A stretch of DNA of 64,000 nucleotides from Psychroserpens sp. (lineage in GTDB: Bacteria; Bacteroidota; Bacteroidia; Flavobacteriales; Flavobacteriaceae), in NCBI GenBank assembly GCA_017643165.1, contig JAEPNY010000001.1:496001-560000 (forward strand), read 5' to 3'. Under the pieces are notes generated by a model. It was not told the origin of the DNA. It was given only the letters and a program-made list of their open reading frames with translations, and ran no database searches. Position numbers and translations under genes: made by a program. Position 1 is the stretch's first letter. Every line of letters begins with the position of its first letter. Positions 25,347 to 33,967 of the stretch are shown in pieces.

Positions 25347-27365
25347 ATGTTGAGAATCCTTTTTACCTTTCTTTGTTTCATTATCTATACGACAAGTATA
25401 TGTGCGCAATCAAAAACCATAGATAGTATACTTGTTTTAAGAAAACGTTCTGCAGACACAGAACTGTCTTTCGAAGATCGTTTTAAATATGCTCAAATTG
25501 CCAGTGAGCTTTCCATAACGACTAATGTTGATTCTACGATTCTAAATAGTAACAAGAATTTGGCGTTTTTCTATATGTCTAAGGATTTTAATATCTATGG
25601 GAAGATGAATCTTGACAATTTAGCACTCGCTAAAAAAATAAATGACTCCAGTTCGATTGCCAGCATAAGTTTTAATCTAGGGTTTTATCATCATTATTTT
25701 GAACAGCAAAATGATAGTGCTTATTATTATTATAAGAATGCCGTCGAAGTGTATGATAAACTAGATGAGAAAAAGGAACTTGCGTCTGTATTAATAAACA
25801 TTGCGACATTACAGCAAATAGAAAATGATTTTGTAGGATCTGAAGAAAATGCTATTAAAGCTATCGAGATTCTTCAAACACTTCCTAGAAAGGAATCAAA
25901 TCTTGGTGATTTGTATCTGTTATATAACTTACTTGGATTAAACGCTTATGATCTTAAGGATTATGAAAAGTCAATAGAGAATCATGAGAACGCGTTAGAT
26001 ATAGCTAGGGAAATGAATTATGGGCGATTAAACGAACTCTATTCGTCTGGTAATTTAGCCCTGGTTTATCGAGAAATTGGTGATCTAGAAAAAGCCATTC
26101 AACTCTGGGAAGGTGTACTTAGTAATGATATCTTAATGGAAGAAGATCCATCGTTCTTTGCGTTGTCTTTGGAAAATATTACCTACACGAAATTCTTGAA
26201 TGGCTATGCAGATAATGAAGAAATAGAGCGATCATTTGAAAGAGCATATCAACTAAGCGATAGCTTAGACGAGGCCTATGTTAAGGCTTCGACAACGATT
26301 AGTATGACACGATATTTCAAAGGCATAAACAATGTACCTTCAGCCTTCAAGTATGCTGAAGAAACCTATGCCATATCCACAGAAATCGGTGCAAATGATT
26401 TAAGACTTGAATCGTTGCTACTACTCTCGAAGTTAAAAACAGGAGAAGAAGGAAAGAAATATTTAAATGAACATATTCGATTAAGCGATAGTTTGTTAAA
26501 TGTAGAGCGTAATGTTCGAAATAAGCGCGCACGTATCCAATTAGAAACTGATGAATTGGAGCGGGAAAATGAACGTATCGAACAACAGCGTCTTTGGTTA
26601 ATTGTTGTTTCAGTAGGACTACTTATAACACTTCTGTTCATTTATATTATTATAACACAGCGCTCTAGAAATAAAGAGTTACAATTCAAGCAAGATCAGC
26701 AAAAAGCTAATGAGGAAATCTATAATTTGATGCTTTCTCAACAAGATAAGGTTGATGAAGCAAGGGCCAACGAAAAGAAACGTATTTCTGAAGAGTTGCA
26801 CGATGGTGTACTCGGTCGTTTGTTTGGAACGCGTCTAAGTCTTGATAGTTTGAATTTTTCAGAAGGACAAGATGCCATAAAGAATAGAGCGTCATATATA
26901 GAAGAATTAAAAACTATTGAAAATGATATTCGAAAGATATCACACGATCTTAATACAGATTTTGTTTCTGGATCCGGATTTATGGATATAGTTTCTGAAC
27001 TGATTGAGAAACAAACCCTTGCATATCAATTGAGTTCATCCTTTGATTTTACAGATGATATCAACTGGGAATCCATTCCAAATAAGACTAAAATTAACAT
27101 TTACAGGATCATACAAGAATCACTTCAAAATATTTACAAACATGCTAATGCTAATGCTGTAAAAATTAGTATTCAATTAAAAAATAATGTAATTTGCTTA
27201 TCCATTAATGACGATGGTGATGGGTTTGATATTAATAAAAGTAAAAAGGGAATTGGTATCAAAAACATTAATTCTAGAGTTAATGAAGTTGAAGGAACAG
27301 CTGAATTTAATTCTGAAATAAATAAAGGGACCGAGGTATTGATCAGCATACCGTACAAAAATTAG
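25347..27365 (+). CDS. TPR-containing sensor histidine kinase (HisKA_3/NarL-partner type)
   Basis: A 672-residue kinase. It has a signal peptide (MLRILFTFLCFIIYTTSICAQ), then about 350 residues of periplasmic TPR units (for example LGDLYLLYNLLGLNAYDLKDYEKSIENHENAL). A membrane helix at about 407-430 and a short coiled coil follow. HisKA_3 has phospho-acceptor His485 (KKRISEELHDGVLGRLFG), and the ATPase domain has QESLQNIYKHANA, DDGDGFD and KKGIGIKNI. A TTG three codons earlier is possible, but the promoter lies so close that the ATG at 25347 is preferred. The regulator gene follows after 5 bases. Confidence 0.9.
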   Translation: MLRILFTFLCFIIYTTSICAQSKTIDSILVLRKRSADTELSFEDRFKYAQIASELSITTNVDSTILNSNKNLAFFYMSKDFNIYGKMNLDNLALAKKINDSSSIASISFNLGFYHHYFEQQNDSAYYYYKNAVEVYDKLDEKKELASVLINIATLQQIENDFVGSEENAIKAIEILQTLPRKESNLGDLYLLYNLLGLNAYDLKDYEKSIENHENALDIAREMNYGRLNELYSSGNLALVYREIGDLEKAIQLWEGVLSNDILMEEDPSFFALSLENITYTKFLNGYADNEEIERSFERAYQLSDSLDEAYVKASTTISMTRYFKGINNVPSAFKYAEETYAISTEIGANDLRLESLLLLSKLKTGEEGKKYLNEHIRLSDSLLNVERNVRNKRARIQLETDELERENERIEQQRLWLIVVSVGLLITLLFIYIIITQRSRNKELQFKQDQQKANEEIYNLMLSQQDKVDEARANEKKRISEELHDGVLGRLFGTRLSLDSLNFSEGQDAIKNRASYIEELKTIENDIRKISHDLNTDFVSGSGFMDIVSELIEKQTLAYQLSSSFDFTDDINWESIPNKTKINIYRIIQESLQNIYKHANANAVKISIQLKNNVICLSINDDGDGFDINKSKKGIGIKNINSRVNEVEGTAEFNSEINKGTEVLISIPYKN

Positions 27366-27370
27366 ATCAA

Positions 27371-28039
27371 ATGGAACATATTCACATTTTAATGGTGGAT
27401 GATCATCCAATCATTATTGAAGGATATCAGAATACATTAATGGCAACAAAGAAGGAACACCAAACTTTAGTCATTGATACTGCCAATACTTGTGATGCTG
27501 CCAATTTATTAATGCAACGTGCTGCAAAAGAACGTCCTTATGATGTATGTTTCTTTGATATAAGTCTGCCACCATCTTCAGATGGTAAAATTACTTCAGG
27601 TGAAGATTTAGCTAAAATATCTAGGAATATATTGCCAAATGCTAGAGTTATTATACTCACTATGTTTAATGAGTCGTATCGTATCCATAGTATCGTAAAA
27701 GAAATTAATCCCGACGGATTTCTAATTAAAAGTGATTTGACCTCCAGTGAATTGGCTGAGGCTTTCCATCATATTTTGGTCGATCCACCCTACTATAGTA
27801 GTACCGTTAGTAATTTTCTAAATAAGTCGGTTGTGAATGAAATCTATGTTGATGAAATCAATCGCAAAATTCTTCATTTATTATCACAAGGAATTAAAAC
27901 AAGAAGCCTTACGGAATATATTGACCTGTCAATGAGTGCCATCGAAAAACGCAAGAAGCAACTTAAAATTTTGTTTTCTATTAATGATGGAAAGGACGAA
28001 TCACTCATTATGGAGGCCAGAAAAAAAGGATTTTTGTAA
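27371..28039 (+). CDS. Response regulator with divergent LuxR-like output domain
   Basis: A 222-residue partner of the TPR kinase. The receiver has VDDHPII, phospho-acceptor Asp63 (CFFDISLPP), ILTMFNES and KSDLTSSE. The C-terminal 60 residues (INRKILHLLSQGIKTRSLTEYIDLSMSAIEKRKKQLKI) fit a NarL/LuxR helix-turn-helix in outline but lack the canonical LTxRExEVL start. The domain is therefore a divergent variant. Two identical palindromes and an orphan promoter lie just behind the gene and are its likely targets. Confidence 0.85.
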   Translation: MEHIHILMVDDHPIIIEGYQNTLMATKKEHQTLVIDTANTCDAANLLMQRAAKERPYDVCFFDISLPPSSDGKITSGEDLAKISRNILPNARVIILTMFNESYRIHSIVKEINPDGFLIKSDLTSSELAEAFHHILVDPPYYSSTVSNFLNKSVVNEIYVDEINRKILHLLSQGIKTRSLTEYIDLSMSAIEKRKKQLKILFSINDGKDESLIMEARKKGFL

Positions 28040-28108
28040 TAATTAGTGTTAAAATTCACGATTTCAGCGACTTAACACGCTCTTGAAAACCCCGTCATTC
28101 CTAGAAAC

Positions 28109-28143
28109 TACGGTTTTTCCGCATCAAGTTTACGGTTTTTCCG
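28109..28143 (+). repeat. Tandem palindromic operator, two copies 22 bp apart
   Basis: The 13-base sequence TACGGTTTTTCCG occurs at 28109-28121 and again, identical, at 28131-28143. Each copy contains a CGG-N5-CCG palindrome. The 22-bp step places both on the same face of the helix, upstream of the TATATTTG box at 28168. Confidence 0.7.
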
Positions 28144-28167
28144 TAACAAAAAGTTATCACTAGTCTA

Positions 28168-28175
28168 TATATTTG
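28168..28175 (+). promoter_or_regulatory. Orphan -7 promoter box behind the tandem operator
   Basis: TATATTTG is a perfect TAnnTTTG box. The -33 place reads TAAC rather than TTTG, as expected of an activator-dependent promoter. Relative to a start near 28182, the palindromes centre at about -45 and -67. No ORF follows before the terminator. Confidence 0.55.
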
Positions 28176-28181
28176 AGTAAT

Positions 28182-28275
28182 CAACAACATTAATTAATCC
28201 CTCTAAGTAATTTGTTGAATTAATAGCAAAGAAGAGAACCTAATGTCACTCAACAGGCATTAGGTTTTTCTTTTG
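28182..28275 (+). ncRNA. Candidate small RNA of about 95 nt
   Basis: The stretch lies between the orphan promoter and a strong terminator and encodes no ORF longer than a few codons. A regulated small RNA is inferred from promoter, operator and terminator alone. The terminator could instead serve the kinase/regulator operon. Confidence 0.35.
28237..28266 (+). terminator. Rho-independent terminator
   Basis: A 9-bp stem (28237-28245 with 28258-28266) and a 12-base loop, then TTTCTTTT. Confidence 0.75.
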
Positions 28276-28287
28276 TGTCAACTGATT

Positions 28288-28785
28288 CTAAAAGATGGCA
28301 CCGCTATATTCAAAGAATTTAGAAAGGAATAATCCTAGAAAGATTATAGCCACCACGAACTTGATAAAGGTTGAAGCAATAAATCCAATAAAAGAGCCAA
28401 ATGCGGCTTTTACAGCCTTGTCAAAATCACTTTTATAAATAAGTTCTCCGATTAATGCGCCAAAGAATGGCCCAATGATAATTCCACCTGGTATAGGAGA
28501 GAAAAGTCCAACGAGTAGTCCTATTGTCGTACCAATCATTCCAGCTTTGCTTCCGCCGTATCGTTTGGTTCCCATAGCTGGAATTATATAATCTAAAATC
28601 CATATCGCGAGCGCAATAATAAACGTGATGATTAGAAATGTCCAATTCATAGGAACAACATCGGTTAAATGAAACACAAGTAATCCAACCCAACTGGTCA
28701 ATGGGCCTGGAAGGATAGGAAGAAAACTTCCGATAATTCCTAAAATCATAAGTAATGCAGCTACGATTACTAATATAATGTCCAT
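28288..28785 (-). CDS. DUF456 membrane protein
   Basis: A 165-residue protein with about five membrane helices and glycine-rich repeats (GIIGSFLPILPGPLTSW, GGSKAGMIGTTIGLLVGLF, GIIIGPFFGALIGELI). This pattern is typical of DUF456, a small inner-membrane family of unknown function. It is transcribed divergently from the blaI-like gene. Confidence 0.85.
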   Translation of the reverse strand: MDIILVIVAALLMILGIIGSFLPILPGPLTSWVGLLVFHLTDVVPMNWTFLIITFIIALAIWILDYIIPAMGTKRYGGSKAGMIGTTIGLLVGLFSPIPGGIIIGPFFGALIGELIYKSDFDKAVKAAFGSFIGFIASTFIKFVVAIIFLGLFLSKFFEYSGAIF

Positions 28786-28844
28786 ATTGTATTGTTTGAT
28801 TTGTAATAAGTTGGACGTGACAATGTTAAAATTGTTACATTTTT

Positions 28845-28878
28845 AAACTAAATGATTAGTTTAAACTAAAACTTTAGT
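28845..28878 (+). promoter_or_regulatory. BlaI-type operator array
   Basis: The perfect 14-bp palindrome TTAGTTTAAACTAA (28856-28869) overlaps a second inverted repeat ACTAAA-AC-TTTAGT (28865-28878). An extra AAACTAA half-site lies at 28845-28851. BlaI/MecI dimers bind such palindromes, and this one sits 29 bp before the blaI-like start codon. Confidence 0.65.
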
Positions 28879-28906
28879 TATATTAGCATTTCTTAATATT
28901 AAATTT

Positions 28907-29269
28907 ATGAAGCAATTAACTAAGGCAGAGGAGGAGATCATGCAAATCTTATGGACTTTAGAATATGCTAATGTAAAAGACATTATTGCAACTATTCCTG
29001 AGCCCAAACCTGCTTACAACACGGTGTCGACAATCGTTCGAATTTTGGAGAATAAAGGGTTTGTTGATTACAAAAAACAGGGTAAAGGACACATATACTT
29101 TCCATTAATACAGAAACAAGATTATAGCAATCAATCCATAAATAACATAGTCGATAATTATTTTCAAGGCTCATTCAAAAGTATGGTATCGTTCTTCGTT
29201 AAAAAGAATGATCTTAATTTAAAAGAAATGGAGTCAATACTGAAGGAAATACATAAAACCAAATCTTGA
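28907..29269 (+). CDS. BlaI/MecI/CopY-family repressor
   Basis: A 120-residue winged-helix repressor, with MKQLTKAEEEIMQILWTLEYANVKDI, PAYNTVSTIVRILENKGFVDY and a helical dimerisation tail. Family members are released from DNA by proteolysis triggered by a BlaR1-like membrane protease. That protein is encoded in the next gene, one base downstream. The palindromes upstream imply autoregulation. Confidence 0.93.
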   Translation: MKQLTKAEEEIMQILWTLEYANVKDIIATIPEPKPAYNTVSTIVRILENKGFVDYKKQGKGHIYFPLIQKQDYSNQSINNIVDNYFQGSFKSMVSFFVKKNDLNLKEMESILKEIHKTKS

Positions 29270-29270
29270 T

Positions 29271-31574
29271 ATGTTACATTATATTATTCAAGTTGTTTGT
29301 TTTCAGCTATTATTTTTAGTGATTTATGATACATTTTTAAGAAAGGAAACATTCTTTAATTTGAATCGAATCTATTTAGTTGGTACAGCCGTATTGTCAT
29401 TGTTTCTACCATTTATTAAAGTGCCTCAGGTAAAACAAGTTATTGCTAAAGACTTTACTATTGCACTACCAGAGGTCATTATTGGTAATGGCGCGACTAC
29501 AAATCAATTCGTTCCTACAGCTGAGGCTCTTGGTGAATTAACATCAACGCCCGAAACATCTTTGTCTATTTGGTTGACCATTATGTTGGTTGGTATGGGG
29601 CTTGCAGGTCTCATCTTTACTTTAAAACTTGGGAAGTTGGTTTGGATGGTTCATAAGAATCCAAAACGCTGGCACGGAAATGTATTGATCATTCAACTCT
29701 TCAATAGTACAAAGGCATTTTCATTTTTTAACCGCATATTTTTAGGTCAGCGCTTAAGACCATCGGAACAAGCTTCCATATTAGAGCACGAATTGGTTCA
29801 TGTAAAAGAATTTCATTCTTTAGATCTCTTGTGTTTTGAATTATTGCGAATTGTATTTTGGTTCAATCCTCTCATTTATATGTATCAAAATAGGATTGCC
29901 ACATTACATGAATATATTGCCGATGCAAAAGCGGTGAAGTCACAAAGCAAATCGGATTATTATGACAAACTTCTTTCACAAGTTTTTGATACCAAATCAA
30001 TGTCGATTGTAAATCCATTTTTCAAACAATCATTAATTAAAAAACGAATTATTATGTTAAGTAGAACTCAATCAAAGCGCATTCATCTTTTTAAATATAC
30101 GTTGTTGTTGCCAATAGTCTTTTGTATGTTAATATATACATCGTCTTACGCTCAACAAGAAGTAAAGCAAACCAAAACGGAGAAGAATCAGGAGTTGACA
30201 GATGATGCACTATTTGATAAGTATACTCAGGAAATTGTAGCACTCGCAAACCAAGGGGAGGATCTTGTAAGTATAGACAATGCGTATAGTGCAAACCCAG
30301 ATAAGTATGTTTATTCTAGAGAAGACTATTACAAAACCATTGCCTACCATAATTTCATGTTTAACTTGAATCAACAAGAATTAATGGAAAATGGTGATCA
30401 TACAAAGGTGACATCTGAATCCATAAAAAGATATACGAAACTCTTATCTTATGAGGACTATTTAGCCTATAAAAAGACGTCAGATGCGAAACAGAAGTGG
30501 GAAGCTCGACCTAAAGAAGGCGTGTTAAGGTTGGTGGTTGATGATACAGAAAAATTAACTTCTGAAGAAGAAGATAAATTCCATTCAAAATTAGATGCAC
30601 TCGAAAAGGACCCTGAAGTAAAAGGCGTTTTAATGGTGTCGAGTGATGGAAAGTCAAAACTAATGATTCATGATTCTGAAACTATTAAAAAAGCAATCCA
30701 ACAGGAGCAAATTACAGGTATTCCTGAAGGTAAAACAGAAGTTCCTTTTGGGATCATCGATGAGATTCCTATGCTTAACCAATGTGAAAGCTTAGAAGAT
30801 GCCAGTGCTCGTAAAAAATGTGTGGCACAAGAGATCGCAAAACATGTCAATGCCAAATTCAATACGAAATTAGCGACACAGCTTGGTCTTGTGGGGAAAC
30901 AACGTATTAGTGTAATGTTTAAAATAGACAAACTAGGTAATGTAGGAGAAGTGAGAGCTCGAGCTTCGCATCCAGGATTAGAAGATGAAGCAGTTCGTGT
31001 CATTTCATTGCTTCCAAAATTCAAACCTGGAAAGCAAAAGGGTGAGCCTGTAATTGTGCCATATAGCTTACCTATACTTTTTCAGGTTAATGCCAAGCCT
31101 GGAGATGATCATTCAAATGCTTCGGAAAGTACATTAGAAGAAGCGCTTAAACAAAGTATAGAAACGTCGCCGACATTTCAGAATGTTGAAGTACCATATA
31201 ACGCAGTTGATGAGGTACCATATTTACCAGAATGTGAATCAACTAATAACCAGGATGAGCGAAAGAAGTGCGTGAGTCAGGCAGTTGCCAAGTTTGTAAA
31301 TTTAAATTTTGATATGGATCTTGCAGCAAGTTTGGATCTCAACGGCGTACAACGTATTAATACCATATTTAAAATAGATACTTCGGGTAAAGTCGTAGAT
31401 ATTAAAGCTAGAGCACCACATCCAGATTTAGAAGAAGAAGCCATTCGCGTCATATCAGAATTACCTACATTTATTCCAGGAAAAGATGACGGTAAGACCG
31501 TATCTGTTGTTTATGCCTTGCCAATTAAGTTTCAAGTTGTTGGAAAAAAACGAAAAAGAAATAAGAAGAATTGA
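29271..31574 (+). CDS. BlaR1-like M56 metallopeptidase with two TonB-type C-terminal domains
   Basis: A 767-residue membrane protease. Three or four helices lie in residues 1-290, with the zinc site HELVH (His173, Glu174, His177) on the cytosolic side. A helix at about 274-291 (FKYTLLLPIVFCMLIYTSSYA) leads to a periplasmic part. The last 280 residues hold two copies of a TonB-C-like domain (VPFGIIDEIPMLNQCES to ILFQV, and VPYNAVDEVPYLPECES to IKFQV). There is no beta-lactam-binding sensor domain, so the trigger is unlikely to be a beta-lactam. It probably cleaves the BlaI partner. The downstream TPR gene overlaps its stop. Confidence 0.88.
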   Translation: MLHYIIQVVCFQLLFLVIYDTFLRKETFFNLNRIYLVGTAVLSLFLPFIKVPQVKQVIAKDFTIALPEVIIGNGATTNQFVPTAEALGELTSTPETSLSIWLTIMLVGMGLAGLIFTLKLGKLVWMVHKNPKRWHGNVLIIQLFNSTKAFSFFNRIFLGQRLRPSEQASILEHELVHVKEFHSLDLLCFELLRIVFWFNPLIYMYQNRIATLHEYIADAKAVKSQSKSDYYDKLLSQVFDTKSMSIVNPFFKQSLIKKRIIMLSRTQSKRIHLFKYTLLLPIVFCMLIYTSSYAQQEVKQTKTEKNQELTDDALFDKYTQEIVALANQGEDLVSIDNAYSANPDKYVYSREDYYKTIAYHNFMFNLNQQELMENGDHTKVTSESIKRYTKLLSYEDYLAYKKTSDAKQKWEARPKEGVLRLVVDDTEKLTSEEEDKFHSKLDALEKDPEVKGVLMVSSDGKSKLMIHDSETIKKAIQQEQITGIPEGKTEVPFGIIDEIPMLNQCESLEDASARKKCVAQEIAKHVNAKFNTKLATQLGLVGKQRISVMFKIDKLGNVGEVRARASHPGLEDEAVRVISLLPKFKPGKQKGEPVIVPYSLPILFQVNAKPGDDHSNASESTLEEALKQSIETSPTFQNVEVPYNAVDEVPYLPECESTNNQDERKKCVSQAVAKFVNLNFDMDLAASLDLNGVQRINTIFKIDTSGKVVDIKARAPHPDLEEEAIRVISELPTFIPGKDDGKTVSVVYALPIKFQVVGKKRKRNKKN

Positions 31575-32710
31575 TACGATATATTTATTGTTGCTTATGT
31601 GTGTTCATGGTTTGGCATACAAATGCTCAGACATTGGAAATTAGAAATGCTGATAGCCTTTATCAGAGTGGTAATTATAGCAAGGCTATTGAGGCTTATA
31701 CTAAGGTCAATGATCCTAAATTAATATACGATCGCATCGCAAAGTCTTACGTGGCTATTGGGAATTATGATTTAGCTTTAGAAAATTACCAGCGTGCTAT
31801 AGAAGTCGATTCAAGTAATGAGTTGGCCTTGTATGAGTACGCCAAGTTGCTGTCGAAAACTAAAAAATTTCAATCGTCAGTAGAAGTTTTCAATCAACTT
31901 ATGAATATCGATTATCGCAATCCGAATTATCACTATGAAATGGGATTAGCGCAAAATCGGCTTAAGGATTCAACAGCTATAAATAGATTTATTTCGGCGT
32001 TTCAGCTTGATCGAACCCATCAAAAAGCAATATATCAAATTGCAAAGCACTACCTCAAAAGAGGTCGTTTTTCTTTGGTTGATCACTATACGGAAATAGG
32101 GTTAGAGAACTATGAGAATAATGTTGAACTTATCAGTTTAAAAGCGCAAAGTGATTTCAGACGAGAATACTATTCTAAAGCGCAGAAGTCATTTGAAAAA
32201 CTTACAGAACTTGGCGAATCTTCCGAATTTATACATGAAAAACTCAGTATTTGCTATGCTCAAAATTATGATTTTGTACGCGCTATTGAACAAAAAAAGA
32301 AGCTCTTAGAGTTTGACCCATACAATACGAATGCGATGGCAGGTATAAGTGTTTATTATCAACAAATTAAAGATTATGAAAACGCCGAAAAGTATATGAG
32401 GCAGGTCATAACGCTTAGGGATGTACCTCTAGATTACGAATTTGAGCAATTAGGAATCGCATTAAATAGGCAGGAAAAACATAAAGAAGCTATTGAAGCA
32501 TTTAAAAGAGCTGTAAAAGAGAATCCGCAAAACCTCAATTCAGCCTTCTATATTGTTTCAACCAAGGATAAATTTTATGCTGATATTGATACGAAAATTA
32601 AGTTATATCAGGATTTCATTGAAGCACACCCTGAAAGCTCATACAGTAAACTCGCTCAGTATAGAATTAAGCAATTAAAAGAAGAAAAATTCTTGCAAAA
32701 AGAGGAATAA
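31571..32710 (+). CDS. Secreted TPR protein
   Basis: A 379-residue periplasmic protein with seven or more TPR units (ADSLYQSGNYSKAIEAYTKV, YAVIGNYDLALENYQRAIEV-type pairs, QEKHKEAIEAFKRAVKENP). The start is TTG at 31571, overlapping the protease stop (TTGA). It is needed for a full signal peptide (MIRYIYCCLCVFMVWHTNAQ), since the internal ATG would cut it. It probably scaffolds interactions linked to the M56/BlaI system. Confidence 0.82.
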   Translation: MIRYIYCCLCVFMVWHTNAQTLEIRNADSLYQSGNYSKAIEAYTKVNDPKLIYDRIAKSYVAIGNYDLALENYQRAIEVDSSNELALYEYAKLLSKTKKFQSSVEVFNQLMNIDYRNPNYHYEMGLAQNRLKDSTAINRFISAFQLDRTHQKAIYQIAKHYLKRGRFSLVDHYTEIGLENYENNVELISLKAQSDFRREYYSKAQKSFEKLTELGESSEFIHEKLSICYAQNYDFVRAIEQKKKLLEFDPYNTNAMAGISVYYQQIKDYENAEKYMRQVITLRDVPLDYEFEQLGIALNRQEKHKEAIEAFKRAVKENPQNLNSAFYIVSTKDKFYADIDTKIKLYQDFIEAHPESSYSKLAQYRIKQLKEEKFLQKEE

Positions 32711-32756
32711 CATAGAATCGCCAAAAAAGTCGTAATTTTCAGTTTCAGAATTATTC

Positions 32757-33233
32757 ATGAAACGATTTTTTGTTTTAGTATTTGCTCTCAACCTTTTTGC
32801 TTGCGATTATTTCGAAAAGAGAAAAGTGTATACTGAAGATCTTTTAGAGGAAGAGCTACAGACCTTTAATTGGAATGAGGTTGACGAATACCCTTCATTT
32901 GATGCATGCAGCAAGTTCACCGATAAAGCTGAGAAAAAAGATTGTTTTGAGACTATTTTACGTGCATCATTTAGTGATAACCTTTCGAAGCATCGCATTA
33001 TAGTTTCAGATGATATAGATGATACCATCACCCTAGAACTCATAATAGATAGAACTGGCCAAATGGACATTCAGGATATTCAATATTCTGAGCGTACGAG
33101 AACATTGATTCCAAAACTAGATAGTTTGATAAGAATTAGTGTTGATCCTATGCCGAAGATTTATCCTGCAATAAAACGCAGTCAACAAGTAACTACAAAA
33201 TTCACATTACCTATCATCGTTCAGATTCATTAA
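32757..33233 (+). CDS. Lipoprotein with degenerate TonB-C-like domain
   Basis: A 158-residue lipoprotein with lipobox LFAC. The mature part repeats the layout of the TonB-C-like domains of the M56 protein two genes upstream (EYPSFDAC, KKDCFETIL, a beta-rich middle, LPIIVQIH end). It is likely a paralogous module of the same system. The last 4 bases overlap the convergent gene. Confidence 0.75.
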   Translation: MKRFFVLVFALNLFACDYFEKRKVYTEDLLEEELQTFNWNEVDEYPSFDACSKFTDKAEKKDCFETILRASFSDNLSKHRIIVSDDIDDTITLELIIDRTGQMDIQDIQYSERTRTLIPKLDSLIRISVDPMPKIYPAIKRSQQVTTKFTLPIIVQIH

Positions 33234-33967
33234 AATCTGATGGCTAATTTCTGCATAAATCGCAAGATTTCCACGTATAACCAAATTAGGGTAGCTAATA
33301 AGCCCCAAGTTGCTAACCATTCTTTCGACTTAGGCGCACGATTTTTATACTTTTCAATGTAATCAAAATCTAGAAGCAATGAAAAGGAAGCCACGATTGC
33401 CGCAATACAATTAAATACAATTGCTAGCCAAGAGGTGCCCCAAATAAATGATTTAATGCCAAAGAAACTTAGAATAAACGCAATAAAATAGACTACAAAA
33501 ATACTAGCCGCGGCTGTAATAATTACAGCCTTTAATTTTTTGGTGACTACGATTATTCTGGTTTGGTATAAGATAAGCATAACGAAGAATGTGACTATTG
33601 TTACGCCAATGGCTTGATAAGGTAATTCTGGGAAATTATTATGTGCGTAAGCTGAAAACCCACCCAGAAAACACCCTTTAGCTATCGTATATAGCGGTAC
33701 AAGAAAGAATGCCCAATGTTTTCTAACCGAAATCACAACACTAATGACAATAGCGCTTAACATTCCTCCAAGTGTAAACCATTTAACTGAAGTTCCGCCT
33801 TCACTTAATTTCCAGATGTATGCCGTAATTCCCGCAATAATAAGAATACATATCATGGACTTCAGAAAAATTCCCGTAACCGTCATTTTTTGATCACTAG
33901 TTTTCGGGTCATCCCAGAAGAAGCCTGAAAATACGGGATTGTTGGTTTTGTAATTGGCTAATCGCAT
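33230..33967 (-). CDS. Bax inhibitor-1/YccA-family membrane protein
   Basis: A 245-residue protein with seven predicted helices. It starts MRLANYKTNNPVFSGFFWDD, typical of the YccA/BI-1-like branch in Bacteroidota. Family members are proton-sensitive ion leak channels or protease modulators. The start is the ATG at 33967, overlapping the stop of the upstream gene (ATGA), so both are co-translated. Confidence 0.85.
   Translation of the reverse strand: MRLANYKTNNPVFSGFFWDDPKTSDQKMTVTGIFLKSMICILIIAGITAYIWKLSEGGTSVKWFTLGGMLSAIVISVVISVRKHWAFFLVPLYTIAKGCFLGGFSAYAHNNFPELPYQAIGVTIVTFFVMLILYQTRIIVVTKKLKAVIITAAASIFVVYFIAFILSFFGIKSFIWGTSWLAIVFNCIAAIVASFSLLLDFDYIEKYKNRAPKSKEWLATWGLLATLIWLYVEILRFMQKLAIRF

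Noticed and set aside
28433-28693. An 86-residue minus-strand frame inside the DUF456 gene
   Set aside because: It lies entirely in another frame of a clear membrane protein and shows no family features.
28907-29269. Beta-lactam resistance locus
   Set aside because: The BlaI/M56 pair lacks a penicillin-binding sensor domain, and no beta-lactamase gene is in the window.
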